Assembly (NCBI GenBank): GCA_001899255.1
Contig: MKVX01000003.1
Span: 1 to 64,000 of the forward strand
Reading direction: 5' to 3'
DNA from: Rhizobiales bacterium 62-47
GTDB lineage: Bacteria; Pseudomonadota; Alphaproteobacteria; Rhizobiales; Xanthobacteraceae
DNA: 64,000 bases
The translations under genes were made by a program, and so were the position numbers. Of this stretch, positions 43,620-52,013 are shown piece after piece; the stretch's first letter is position 1, and each line of letters starts with the position of its first letter. A model generated the notes under the pieces. The model was not told where the DNA came from. It did not search any database and worked only from the letters and a program-made list of their open reading frames with translations.

Positions 43620-44642
43620 CTAGCGCCATCCGAGCGCGGGCGCGACGTGAGTCAAAATAGCTTCGATCACATGCGCATTGTAGGCCACGCCCAACTGGTT
43701 GGGCACCGTCAGCAGCAAAGTATCGGCCTCGGCGATGGCTTCGTCCTGCTTCAACTGCTCGATCAGCACGTCGGGTTCCGCGGCATAGCTGCGGCCGAAG
43801 ATCGCGCGGGTCTGCGGATCGATGAAGCCGATCTGGTCCTCGCTGCCGCTATCCGAACCGAAATAGGCCCGATCGCGATCGTCGATCAGCGCGAAGATGC
43901 TGCGGCTGACCGAGACGCGCGGCTCGCGCGAATGGCCGGCCTCCTTCCACGCGGCGCGGTAAGCCCGGATCTGCGCCGCCTGCTGCACATGGAACGCCTC
44001 GCCGGTCTCGTCGTTCTTCAGCGTCGAGCTTTGCAGGTTCATGCCGAGCTTCGCCGCCCACACCGCCGTGGCATTCGAGCCCGCGCCCCACCAGATGCGC
44101 TCGCGCAGGCCCGCGGACAAAGGCTCGAGCCGCAACAGGCCGGGCGGATTGGGAAACATCGGCTGCGGATTCGGTTGCGCGAAACCCTGGCCGCGCAGCA
44201 GATCGTAAAAGACTTCGCCGTGACGCCGCCCCATGTCGGCATCGGTCTGGCCCTCGCCGGGCTGATAACCGAAATAGCGCCAGCCATCGATCACCTGCTC
44301 GGGCGATCCGCGGCTGATGCCGAGCTGGAGCCGGCCACCGGCGATCAGATCGGCCGCGCCGGCATCCTCGACCATGTAGAGCGGGTTCTCGTAGCGCATG
44401 TCGATGACGGCGGTGCCGATCTCGATGCGGCTGGTGCGAGCGCCGACCGCCGCGAGCAACGGAAACGGCGAGGCGAGCTGGCGCGCGAAGTGATGCACCC
44501 GGAAATAGGCGCCGTCCGCGCCGAGCTGTTCGGCGGCGACGGCCAGCTCGATAGATTGCAGCAGCGTATCCGCAGCCGAGCGGGTCTGCGATTGCGGCGA
44601 AGGCGTCCAGTGCCCGAACGAGAGAAAGCCGATCTTTTTCAT
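43620..44642 (-). CDS. LLM-class flavin-dependent oxidoreductase
   Basis: A 340-residue flavin monooxygenase of the bacterial luciferase-like family, starting KKIGFLSFGHWTP. Family patterns are LGADGAYFRVHHFARQL, SRIEIGTAVIDMRYENPLYM, LQLGISRGSPEQVIDGW and the C-terminal IEQLKQDEAI. It needs a partner reductase for FMNH2, which is not in this window. Substrate unknown. It ends 60 bases after the Gre gene start. Confidence 0.87.
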   Translation of the reverse strand: MKKIGFLSFGHWTPSPQSQTRSAADTLLQSIELAVAAEQLGADGAYFRVHHFARQLASPFPLLAAVGARTSRIEIGTAVIDMRYENPLYMVEDAGAADLIAGGRLQLGISRGSPEQVIDGWRYFGYQPGEGQTDADMGRRHGEVFYDLLRGQGFAQPNPQPMFPNPPGLLRLEPLSAGLRERIWWGAGSNATAVWAAKLGMNLQSSTLKNDETGEAFHVQQAAQIRAYRAAWKEAGHSREPRVSVSRSIFALIDDRDRAYFGSDSGSEDQIGFIDPQTRAIFGRSYAAEPDVLIEQLKQDEAIAEADTLLLTVPNQLGVAYNAHVIEAILTHVAPALGWR

Positions 44643-44736
44643 GCGCGCAATCTATTGATGTCGCGGCCGGATTGCGACCTCAAAACGCAACGCAATACTG
44701 CCTTGCCGAAGGTGCGCGTCGGTGGCGCGACCGCCC

Positions 44737-45807
44737 TCACTGAACGAGTTCGGATGCGGCCAGCAGCAGCGCGCCGGATCCGTAAAATTGCGTATCGCCG
44801 ATCCCAACGGCGTCGGGCCCGTCGCCGATCTGCTGAACGCGGCCGAGCCGGCCATCGACCGTCGCCGCCGCGAGCGCTTGCCAGCCGCGTGCAATCGCCG
44901 GACCGAACCGCGCCGCATCGAGGCGCCCGATCCGCACACCTGCCGCGAGGCCATAGACCATCATGCCGGTGCAACTGGATTCCGGCGTGCCGTCGGCGGA
45001 CGGCGCCAGCAGCGACGTGGACCAGAATCCGTCCGGGCGCTGCAGGCCAGCGATGCGGTCCGCCATCTCGACAAGCAGGTCGGTGTATTTCTCGCGCAGC
45101 GGATCGCCCTCGCGAAGCTCGCGCAGAATATTCACGAGACCGGCGAGCACCCAGCCATTGCCGCGACACCAGAAAATCTTTTCGCCGTGCACGCCGGTTT
45201 TGCCGATGAAGCGGCTGTCGCGATAAAACAGATGCTCGGTGCGATCGAACAGAAAATCCTTGGTGGCCCAGAACTCCCTGTCGGCATAATCGCGGAAGCG
45301 CCGGTCCTCCTGAATGCGCGCGATGCCGAACCACGTCGCCGGCGCCATGAAGAGCGCATCGGACCAGCACCATCGCTGCAGGCACTGTGCGCCGTCGAAT
45401 GCGAGCGAAACTTGCGGCGGATGCCGCAGGATGTAATCCAGCCGCTTCACGGTCGGCGCAATCATGCGCCGGTCGCCGAAACGATCGTAGGCCGCGATGT
45501 AGACCTGCCCGATGGCATGATCGTCGGCGAGATAGATCGGCGGCGCCCAATCGCTGTTGCCGAGTTGCCAGCCGGTGCGTTCACCGAGCCGCCGGATCGC
45601 GTCGAAGTCCTTCTCCTGCCCCGCCGTCGCGGCCCATCTGGCAAGGCCGATGTAGAACGTGGCGCGCGTCCAATCGGTTTCCGGCGCGGCAGGCACCTCA
45701 TGGAGATGCGACATCTGCCAGTCGGCGACCTGCCGGGCCACCTGACGCACGTTGTCCGGTGCCAGCGACACCGTGAGCAGGATGGCCGCCAGTATGATCG
45801 CCTTCAT
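44737..45807 (-). CDS. Glycoside hydrolase family 88/105-type exported enzyme
   Basis: A 356-residue protein with an N-terminal signal (MKAIILAAILLTVSLA). The rest is an alpha/alpha-barrel of the unsaturated glucuronyl or rhamnogalacturonyl hydrolase class: a catalytic Asp in RWCWSDALFMAPATW, WCRGNGWVLAGLVNIL and the substrate-tunnel segment PESSCTGMMVYGLA. These enzymes remove the unsaturated sugar left by pectin or glycosaminoglycan lyases. No lyase, transporter or regulator for such sugars is nearby. The start at 45807 (MKAIIL) is better than 46038, which would overlap the divergent gene. Confidence 0.82.
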   Translation of the reverse strand: MKAIILAAILLTVSLAPDNVRQVARQVADWQMSHLHEVPAAPETDWTRATFYIGLARWAATAGQEKDFDAIRRLGERTGWQLGNSDWAPPIYLADDHAIGQVYIAAYDRFGDRRMIAPTVKRLDYILRHPPQVSLAFDGAQCLQRWCWSDALFMAPATWFGIARIQEDRRFRDYADREFWATKDFLFDRTEHLFYRDSRFIGKTGVHGEKIFWCRGNGWVLAGLVNILRELREGDPLREKYTDLLVEMADRIAGLQRPDGFWSTSLLAPSADGTPESSCTGMMVYGLAAGVRIGRLDAARFGPAIARGWQALAAATVDGRLGRVQQIGDGPDAVGIGDTQFYGSGALLLAASELVQ

Positions 45808-46028
45808 GCTTGTATCCTGGCCAGGATGGTCATCGATCCCGCGACCGCCGCACCCGCGGCGCGACGCTAACGTAGCAGGATCGTTCGCTTTTGGCGCAAG
45901 ACGAGCGCCCGGCCCATCCGCGGCATCGACAGTGAACCATTTCACTCCCGCGGGCCGGTGCAAAGTGCTAGGCTCCCGGGCACTGCAGACGGCGCTTTCT
46001 CCCCGCGTAACGAGGAAGGAACGGCTCG

Positions 46029-47180
46029 ATGCTTGCAAAACCCGAATCCGCCTGTTTCGTGATCGCCGATATCTCCGGCTACACCGGCTTTCTCGCCGGG
46101 GTCGAACTCGATCATGCCCACGACATCATCGCCGACGTGATGGACACCGTGGTGCGGCGGCTGCGGCCGCCATTCCGGCTCGCCAAGTTCGAAGGCGACG
46201 CGGCGTTTTTCTACGCGGTCGCCGACAAGATCGATGGCTCGGGGCTGCAGGATGCGGTGGAGGCCGCGTATTTCGCCTTTCGCAGGCGGCTGCGCAACAT
46301 CAGCCAGGCCACCTCCTGCACCTGCATCGCCTGCAGCCGGATGAAGGAGCTCGACCTCAAATTCGTCTGCCACCATGGCGAGTTCATCAAGCAGAGAATG
46401 TCGGGCCGTGACGAACTCGCCGGCCGCGATGTCATCCTGGTGCACCGCCTTTTGAAGAACGGCGTCAGCGAGCGGCTCGGGGGGCGCGCCTACGCGCTGT
46501 ATTCTAGCGCCTGCATCCGGGCCATGGGCATCGATCCGGCGGCGCAGGGCCTGCTCGCGCACAGCGAAACGATCGACATCATCGGCGAGGTGCCGTGCTG
46601 GGTGCGCGATCTCGAAGCCGCATGGCAACGCGACAACGAGCGGCAGATCAACCTGGTGACGCGCGACGCCGCAGCCGCCGTCATCGAATTCGACATCGCG
46701 GCCGCGCGTCCGGCGGTGTGGGAGTATTTCACCCAGCCCGGGCTGCGACCGAAATGGCGGGCGGCAGACGAGGTGCGCGAGACGCCGCAAAACGGCCGGC
46801 GCGGCGTCGGCACCGTCAACCACTGCATGCACGGTCCCGATGCCATCATCGAGGAGGTGCTGGACTGGCGGCCGTTCGACTACCTGACGCTTTCGACGCT
46901 GCTGCCGATGCCCGGCGCGCCCAAGGTGATCATGTCCTACGCGTTCATCGAGGCCGCGCCCGGTGCAACGCATATCGAGATCCGGGTGGCGAAACCGAAG
47001 CCGAAGGATCAGGCGTTTCTCGATCACGTCGGCGCGGAATTCCACAAAACCATCACCGCGGAAATCGACAAGCTCCGGCAGATGCTGGAGGGAGGGGACG
47101 GCGCGCCGGCCGGCCTCGACGAGGCGGTGCTGCCGGCGCCGGCGCCGCGCTTTCCGGCCGAGCCGTTGCATACTCGCTGA
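46029..47180 (+). CDS. Cyclase-like DUF2652 domain fused to SRPBCC domain
   Basis: A 383-residue soluble protein. Residues 5-190 look like the DUF2652 relative of class III nucleotide cyclases: FVIADISGYTGFLAGVELDH, then KFEGDAAFFYA, the two places where cyclases carry metal-binding Asp. A cysteine-rich stretch (SCTCIACSRM, CHHGEF) follows. Residues about 215-350 form an SRPBCC/polyketide-cyclase lipid-binding domain (EFDIAAARPAVWEYFTQPG, WRAADEV, THIEIRVAKP). So a signalling-like domain is joined to a hydrophobic ligand pocket. The substrate is unknown and cyclase activity is not shown. Confidence 0.75.
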   Translation: MLAKPESACFVIADISGYTGFLAGVELDHAHDIIADVMDTVVRRLRPPFRLAKFEGDAAFFYAVADKIDGSGLQDAVEAAYFAFRRRLRNISQATSCTCIACSRMKELDLKFVCHHGEFIKQRMSGRDELAGRDVILVHRLLKNGVSERLGGRAYALYSSACIRAMGIDPAAQGLLAHSETIDIIGEVPCWVRDLEAAWQRDNERQINLVTRDAAAAVIEFDIAAARPAVWEYFTQPGLRPKWRAADEVRETPQNGRRGVGTVNHCMHGPDAIIEEVLDWRPFDYLTLSTLLPMPGAPKVIMSYAFIEAAPGATHIEIRVAKPKPKDQAFLDHVGAEFHKTITAEIDKLRQMLEGGDGAPAGLDEAVLPAPAPRFPAEPLHTR

Positions 47181-47238
47181 CCGATCCACACACCGCGCGT
47201 CGCGTTTTCAGTGGCCGCAACATTCCGGGAGGGAATCG

Positions 47239-47697
47239 ATGCTGGCGCGTTGCTTGTTTTTCGCGGTGGCGGCTGGCGCGATGTGCGCCGTGACGACGGG
47301 CGTCTCGCAGGCGCAGGCGGACCGCGAAGAACTCAAGCTGGTGACGCCGCCGCTCAGCATCCACCGCAACCAGATCCGGCCACCGGCGGAGACGCTGCCG
47401 GTGCCGGCCGGATTCAGCCGCGACCACATCCTGCATGGCGACCGCGTGTTCCATGGCGAAGCCGCCAACGGCCAATGCAGCGTCTGCCACGGCATCGACG
47501 GCAAGGGCACGCCGAACGGCAACGACCTCACCGCCGGCATGTTCGTCTGGAGCGATGGCAGCGTCAGAGAACTGAAGCGCACCATCCTGCACAACATGGC
47601 GGTGGCGCCCGGCATGGATGGCGACCTGAAGCCGGCGGATGTCGACGCGGTCGCCGCCTATGTCTGGGCGATCAGCCATCAGACGCCATCGCAGTGA
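47239..47697 (+). CDS. Exported class I cytochrome c
   Basis: A 152-residue periplasmic protein with signal MLARCLFFAVAAGAMCAVTT (cleavage near SQA). It binds one heme c through CSVCH (about residue 87-91); a distal Met may be the one in MAVAPGMDGDL near residue 124-130. The C-terminal helix DVDAVAAYVWAISHQ is typical. GGGAGGG sits just before the ATG at 47239. It follows the cyclase-like/SRPBCC gene by 58 bases and may be co-transcribed, but no terminal oxidase or dehydrogenase is near. Confidence 0.87.
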   Translation: MLARCLFFAVAAGAMCAVTTGVSQAQADREELKLVTPPLSIHRNQIRPPAETLPVPAGFSRDHILHGDRVFHGEAANGQCSVCHGIDGKGTPNGNDLTAGMFVWSDGSVRELKRTILHNMAVAPGMDGDLKPADVDAVAAYVWAISHQTPSQ

Positions 47698-47719
47698 AAC
47701 CGGTCGCGCAAAAAGCGAA

Positions 47720-47741
47720 AGCCGGATCGCGAGATCCGGCT
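47720..47741 (-). terminator. Terminator of the secreted protein gene at 47821
   Basis: A perfect nine-base stem AGCCGGATC / GATCCGGCT with a four-base loop. On the minus strand TTTCGCTTTTTG follows. It may weakly serve the cytochrome gene on the other strand as well. Confidence 0.6.
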
Positions 47742-47820
47742 GCGTCATAAAGAGTATCGTTCGAAACAACGCGCGACGGCACCGATGCGGCGAGCCGTCA
47801 CGCCGGGGCGTGCGGTCCGC

Positions 47821-48264
47821 TCAGCAGCGCACGATGGAAACAGTCTGATCCTTGCCGTCCGAGCCCGGCACCGTCACGCTCTGCGCCGGACAACCGGGCA
47901 CATAAGCGCGCGCCGGCTGGGACGAGGATTGCATCGGCGCGCCAAGGAATCCCGGCGGATAGCGATGCGCCCAATCCCACGGCACATCCATCTTGTAGGT
48001 GTAGGTGAAATCGCCTGTGATCGGCTGCCTCAGTTCGGGGGCATAGGGCCGGCTGCTGTACACGTCGCCGCCATAATAGCCGCCGGCAACCGGCAACAGC
48101 GTCCGGTTGGGCCCGCGATGGACCGGGCGATGCGGAGCGGAATGCGGCGTGGCCGCCGCGCCGCTACTCGTCACGGCCGGACCGCCGAAGGCCTGGCTGG
48201 AGGCCAGGGCCAGCGCCACGCCCAAAGCTGCATACTTTGAGACGGCATACATTTTGTAGGTCAT
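47821..48264 (-). CDS. Secreted protein of unknown function
   Basis: A 147-residue exported protein; signal MTYKMYAVSKYAALGVALAL ends near QAFGG. The mature part is rich in Pro, Ser, Gly and Tyr (HSAPHRPVHRGPNR, GGYYGGDVYSSRPY) and has DVPWDWAHRYPPGFLG. Two cysteines near the end (VPGCPAQ, IVRC) could form a disulfide. I do not recognise a named family; similar small Pro/Tyr-rich periplasmic proteins occur in Bradyrhizobium relatives. Start at 48264 rather than 48291 fits the signal. Confidence 0.6.
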   Translation of the reverse strand: MTYKMYAVSKYAALGVALALASSQAFGGPAVTSSGAAATPHSAPHRPVHRGPNRTLLPVAGGYYGGDVYSSRPYAPELRQPITGDFTYTYKMDVPWDWAHRYPPGFLGAPMQSSSQPARAYVPGCPAQSVTVPGSDGKDQTVSIVRC

Positions 48265-48435
48265 GACACGCCTGCTGGTTCGCGACATCAATGCGCATCC
48301 TAGGCCGGGCCTCCGCCGTCCGCCAACGTATAATTAATTATTGGTTAAGCCGTATGGTTAACGCGACGTGAACATCGCGCGCGCAACCTCCCGCTCCGCG
48401 CGCGCCGCCTCGCGCGGCCCTCCTTCGAACGGTGG

Positions 48436-48876
48436 TCAGCCGCGCTTGCCGGCCTTGCGGGCGCGCGCGGGTTTTGCCGACGTGTTCAGCGCCACGGCTG
48501 CGCGGATCAACACCGCCAGCGCGGTCTCGTCGAGCTTGTCGCCTTCGTGCACATCGATGGCGCGCCGGGTGTTGCCTTCGAGACTGGCGTTGAAGAGCCC
48601 CGACGGATCATCCAGCGCGGCATCCTTGGCAAACGTCATCTTGACGACGCTCTTGTAAGTCTCGCCGGTGCAGATGATGCCGGCGTGCGACCACACCGGG
48701 ACGCCGCGCCACTTCACTTCCTCGACGACCTCGGGATCGGCTCGCTTGATGACGCGCCGGATGCGGTCGAGCATCTCGCCGCGCCAGTCGCCCAGTTCCT
48801 TGATGCGCGCATCGATCAGGTGCGCGGCGGACTCGATGCTATCGCCGCCCTTCGGAGGGCTGCTCGCTTTTGGCAT
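48436..48876 (-). CDS. DUF1801-domain protein
   Basis: A 146-residue cytosolic protein. The DUF1801 (YdhG-like) core is visible: ELGDWRGEMLDRIRRVIKRA, VVEEVKWRGVPVWSHAG and the CTGETYKSVVKMTFAKDAAL stretch, which matches the compact alpha/beta fold related to frataxin-like proteins. The C-terminus is basic (SAKPARARKAGKRG). The function is unknown. The start at 48876 removes an unconserved, Arg-rich extension. Confidence 0.78.
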   Translation of the reverse strand: MPKASSPPKGGDSIESAAHLIDARIKELGDWRGEMLDRIRRVIKRADPEVVEEVKWRGVPVWSHAGIICTGETYKSVVKMTFAKDAALDDPSGLFNASLEGNTRRAIDVHEGDKLDETALAVLIRAAVALNTSAKPARARKAGKRG

Positions 48877-48954
48877 CCATATTTCCGTTTGTCTTGACCG
48901 CCTCGTTCGGCGTTCGATTCCGATCGGGCACAATGCCCACGAAAGCAATGCGCG

Positions 48955-49371
48955 TCACGCGCGAATCCGCGCGATGGCTCCGGCGATGATCTGCATCGCG
49001 ACGCCGACGACCCATCCTACCATCATCGCATAGGTCCAGAAGATGTGCAGGTCTTCGCGAAAGACGATGACGCTGACCGCGGCAAATGCCGTCAACGCAG
49101 CAAAGAAGGTCCCGACCGCGCTGAGAAATTCCGCGGTATCGATCTTTTTGAAGAGGTGACCTTCCCCCGGCAGTTCCTGCTGCGGGGTATCGATCCCGAG
49201 GTAAAAGCCGATTGCACCGGCCAGCATCATGAGAATGATGAAACCTTGCGAAGTGAACGCCGTGACGATCGAACCGACATGGGCAGCGACGAACAGTCCG
49301 CTCGCGGCACCCGCCATTGCAAGTCCCGTTCGTTCTAGAACATGGGCGAATTTTCTGACGCGGGCTTGCAT
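48955..49371 (-). CDS. Small membrane protein with four hydrophobic segments
   Basis: A 138-residue inner-membrane protein. Hydrophobic segments are LAMAGAASGLFVAAHVGSIV, GFIILMMLAGAIGFYLGI, FLSAVGTFFAALTAFAAVSV and IFWTYAMMVGWVVGVAMQII. The loop between the second and third (DTPQQELPGEGHLFKKIDTA) is charged. Start at 49371 (MQARVRKF) places a basic N-terminus on the cytosolic side. No function recognised. Confidence 0.7.
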   Translation of the reverse strand: MQARVRKFAHVLERTGLAMAGAASGLFVAAHVGSIVTAFTSQGFIILMMLAGAIGFYLGIDTPQQELPGEGHLFKKIDTAEFLSAVGTFFAALTAFAAVSVIVFREDLHIFWTYAMMVGWVVGVAMQIIAGAIARIRA

Positions 49372-49570
49372 GATGGCCACCTCATCAATCGCTGCGGTTA
49401 AGTTAGGACGTTTTCGCGCCTCGCGATAGATGTAACCGATGCGACCGCCCGGCCCGGCCCCCCCGGTTGGCGCGAGCCGGGCCGGCAAAGCCGTGAAGCG
49501 AGGCATGGGAGTGCCAACCGGCAGGACCGGTGCTAACTAGGCATAAAGACGAGCTACGGAGCCAGACGCG

Positions 49571-50284
49571 ATGTCCTCAAACGATCCCTCCATGACGCTG
49601 ACGTTCCGCTGCCCGCAAGAGCTGGAGGGACTGCTGCCGAAACCGATCCCGGCCGCGCTCGGCGTGCCTGACTGGCTCAAGGCCATGCCGCAGCAGGCCT
49701 TCAATACCGTCAACGCCCGCACCACCGATACCGTCAAGCGCTGCCCGCCATTCGTCGATGCCATGACCTCGGGTTTCCTGATCCCGCTGATCTGCGACCT
49801 CAGGGTGGAAAACGGCGAGTTCAGCTGGGACAACGATCTGCCGCCCGGAGGCGAGCTGAATTTCGTGCGCTCGCCGCTCGGCTTCCACGACGCCAGCCAG
49901 GTCACCGGCTCGCCGTTGTTCGCCGACGACCGCTTCATGGTGAAGTTTCACAATCTGTGGACCATCGAAGCGCCGGAAGGTTACGCACTGCTGTTCACGC
50001 ATCCGGCCAACCGCTTCGACCTGCCGTTCACCACGCTGACCGGCATCGTCGATTCGGACCGTTACTACGACAACTGGATTCATTTTCCGGCGCACTGGCA
50101 CGACGACAATTTCAACGGCGTGCTGCCAAAGGGCACGCCGATCGCGCAGTGCATGCCGATCAAGCGCGACAAATGGGAGATGCGCACCGCGACCTTCACG
50201 CCAGAAGATTCGCAGCGGCTGCACGATCTCACCACCGAGATGTACAACGAAACAGGCATCTACCGCCGCCGCTTCAGGGCGTGA
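49571..50284 (+). CDS. DUF6065-like protein, related to a phage protein family
   Basis: A 237-residue soluble protein. It shows LPKPIPAALGVPDWLKAMPQ, TVKRCPPFVDAM, SGFLIPLICDLRV, FHNLWTIEAPEGYALLFTHP, NRFDLPFTTLTGIVDSDRY and PKGTPIAQCMPIKRDKWEM, the ordered pattern of a family first seen in T4-like phages and later in bacteria. The function is unknown in both. There are no other phage genes nearby, so this looks like a domesticated or ancestral cellular copy. Family name is from memory of the pattern. Confidence 0.65.
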   Translation: MSSNDPSMTLTFRCPQELEGLLPKPIPAALGVPDWLKAMPQQAFNTVNARTTDTVKRCPPFVDAMTSGFLIPLICDLRVENGEFSWDNDLPPGGELNFVRSPLGFHDASQVTGSPLFADDRFMVKFHNLWTIEAPEGYALLFTHPANRFDLPFTTLTGIVDSDRYYDNWIHFPAHWHDDNFNGVLPKGTPIAQCMPIKRDKWEMRTATFTPEDSQRLHDLTTEMYNETGIYRRRFRA

Positions 50285-50312
50285 AGGCGCAAAGCGATAA
50301 CCAGTAACGCCG

Positions 50313-50366
50313 ACCTCATTCTGAGGGCGGCCTTCACGCCGCGTAAGACTCCTCACCATGAGGAGA
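50313..50366. repeat. Dispersed intergenic palindrome
   Basis: Begins CCTCATTCTGAGG and ends with CTCCTCACCATGAGGAG (50349-50365, a perfect seven-base inverted repeat around CCA). Same family as the elements near 60300, 61100 and 63450. Confidence 0.6.
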
Positions 50367-50384
50367 TCAGGACTCGAAACCGAT

Positions 50385-51251
50385 TCAAGCCTTGTCGGTG
50401 CGCAGAAACTTCGCGGCCGCGCTCGGGCGCAGGAAGAAACGGCCATGCGAGGCCGAGGCCAGCGCCGTCAACGCCTGCCCCGCCATCTGCGGCCCGCCGC
50501 GCGCCGCCGCCCGCAGGCTGGCCTCGCCGGCCTCGCGCTCTCCCATCTCAAGCAGGCAGGCGCCGAGGCTGCTGCGTGTCACCACATCGTCGGGCCGCAA
50601 CGCGAGCGCGCGGCGAAACAGATCGGCCGCCTCGGCATATTCGCCATCCTGTGCCATCACCCGAGCCAGTGCGGCCAGAATGTCGTGCCGCTGCGGCGCC
50701 GCCTTCACCGCCTGCTGCAATTCGGCGCGCGCGGCGACGCGGTCGTTGCGCTTGATATGCGCGAACGCCAGCGCCATCCGCAGATCGACGGCGCCGGGTA
50801 CCAACGCCAGTCCGCTTTCGAGCAACGCGACGGCTTCGTCAAGCTGGCCGCGCTGCGCGAGCTGGGTGCTGCATTCCAGGAAAGCCGGCAGGAACGGCGG
50901 CCGCCGCGCCGTGGTCCGGCGCAATTGATCGAGCGCCGCATCGTGCCGTCCGGCGGCGGCCAGTGCTCCGGCGAGGTCGGTTTCGATCGCCGGATCCTCG
51001 CTGCGCCTGGCGGCCCGCTCCAGCGGCGCTACCGCTTCGGCAGCGCGACCTTGCATCACCAGCGACCGCCCAAGGATCTGCGCGGCAAGGGCGTTACTCC
51101 GATCTGCCTTGAGCACGCCGGTGGCAATCCGCTCGGCTTCATCGGGACGCTGCATCTGCAGCGCCATGATCGCGCGTTCGAGCGCGGGATTGCGAGGATT
51201 GGACCGAGCGGCGGGTGACGTTTGTGGCGGACGTTTCGACATCGGAACCAA
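50385..51251 (-). CDS. TPR-repeat protein
   Basis: A 288-residue protein made of about six tetratricopeptide repeats from residue 25 on, with units such as ALVMQGRAAEAVAPLERAAR, LAGALAAAGRHDAALDQLRR and MAQDGEYAEAADLFRRALAL. TPR arrays bind other proteins. No membrane segment or signal is clear. In related genomes similar TPR arrays are fused to sulfotransferases; here the array stands alone. It is divergent from the heme oxygenase gene. Confidence 0.82.
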   Translation of the reverse strand: MVPMSKRPPQTSPAARSNPRNPALERAIMALQMQRPDEAERIATGVLKADRSNALAAQILGRSLVMQGRAAEAVAPLERAARRSEDPAIETDLAGALAAAGRHDAALDQLRRTTARRPPFLPAFLECSTQLAQRGQLDEAVALLESGLALVPGAVDLRMALAFAHIKRNDRVAARAELQQAVKAAPQRHDILAALARVMAQDGEYAEAADLFRRALALRPDDVVTRSSLGACLLEMGEREAGEASLRAAARGGPQMAGQALTALASASHGRFFLRPSAAAKFLRTDKA

Positions 51252-51416
51252 TCATAAAAGCATCGTCGGGAATGCGCCAGTTGCCGGCATGCGCCGGACG
51301 ACCTCATTTGTTGCAACAGGGACGCAATGCGCCACGGCGGTTCGGCATAGCGCGAACAGGAACCAGTGGAACCGGCGGGCGTTGTCTTTTTTTCTGCCGC
51401 ACTCACAGGACCCTGC

Positions 51417-52013
51417 ATGCATGCCCCGGCTGCCTCGACAGAGGCGATCCTCGCGCCATCCGTACGTTCCGGCGGATTGCGCGATCGGCTCCGCACCGCC
51501 ACCGCCGCCGCCCACACATCGCTCGACACCACTTTCAGCAGTTTCGACCTGCAAACGCGACGCGGTTACCGGCGTTTTCTCAAAGCCTCCGCTGCCGCGC
51601 TGCTGCCGGTCGAAGCGGCACTGGCGGACGCGGGTATCGCCGCCATCCTGTCCGATTGGCGCCAGCGTGTCCGAAGCGGCGCTATCGTCGCCGATCTCGC
51701 CGCACTGGGCGGCGTGGCACGTCCCCTACCGCCGTTGCGGCGGCCGACCCCCGCGGGCGCTCTGGGCGCGCTCTACGTCCTGGAAGGATCCCGTCTTGGC
51801 GCGCGGCACCTGCTGAAACGCGTCGTCGCCTCGACCGATCCGGCGATGGCGGCCGCCACCTGCTACCTTCGTCATGGCACAGGCCTGCCGCTCTGGCCGC
51901 GTCTGCTCGCGGTGCTTGATGCTGCCGCCTTGACGCCGTCGGAAACCGACAACGCCATCGGCGACGCGTTGCATGTGTTCGCGCTGTTCGCCGAAGGGGC
52001 ACACCGTTCATGA
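51417..52013 (+). CDS. bphO: Biliverdin-producing heme oxygenase
   Basis: A 198-residue enzyme that opens heme to biliverdin, CO and iron. The proximal heme ligand is the His in TATAAAHTSLDTTF, and ALGALYVLEGSRLGARHL is the distal-helix glycine-rich segment of bacterial heme oxygenases. AGGA precedes the ATG at 51417. The stop overlaps the start of bphP in an ATGA arrangement, so it supplies chromophore for the phytochrome. Iron uptake genes are absent, which supports the photoreceptor role over iron scavenging. Confidence 0.92.
   Translation: MHAPAASTEAILAPSVRSGGLRDRLRTATAAAHTSLDTTFSSFDLQTRRGYRRFLKASAAALLPVEAALADAGIAAILSDWRQRVRSGAIVADLAALGGVARPLPPLRRPTPAGALGALYVLEGSRLGARHLLKRVVASTDPAMAAATCYLRHGTGLPLWPRLLAVLDAAALTPSETDNAIGDALHVFALFAEGAHRS

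Noticed and set aside
43647-45209. Open frame of 520 residues on the plus strand
   Set aside because: Antisense of the LLM oxidoreductase and the GH88/105-type gene, no family pattern.
49571-50284. Possible prophage remnant around the phage-like protein
   Set aside because: Neighbours are ordinary chromosomal genes; no integrase, capsid, terminase or lysis gene is seen.
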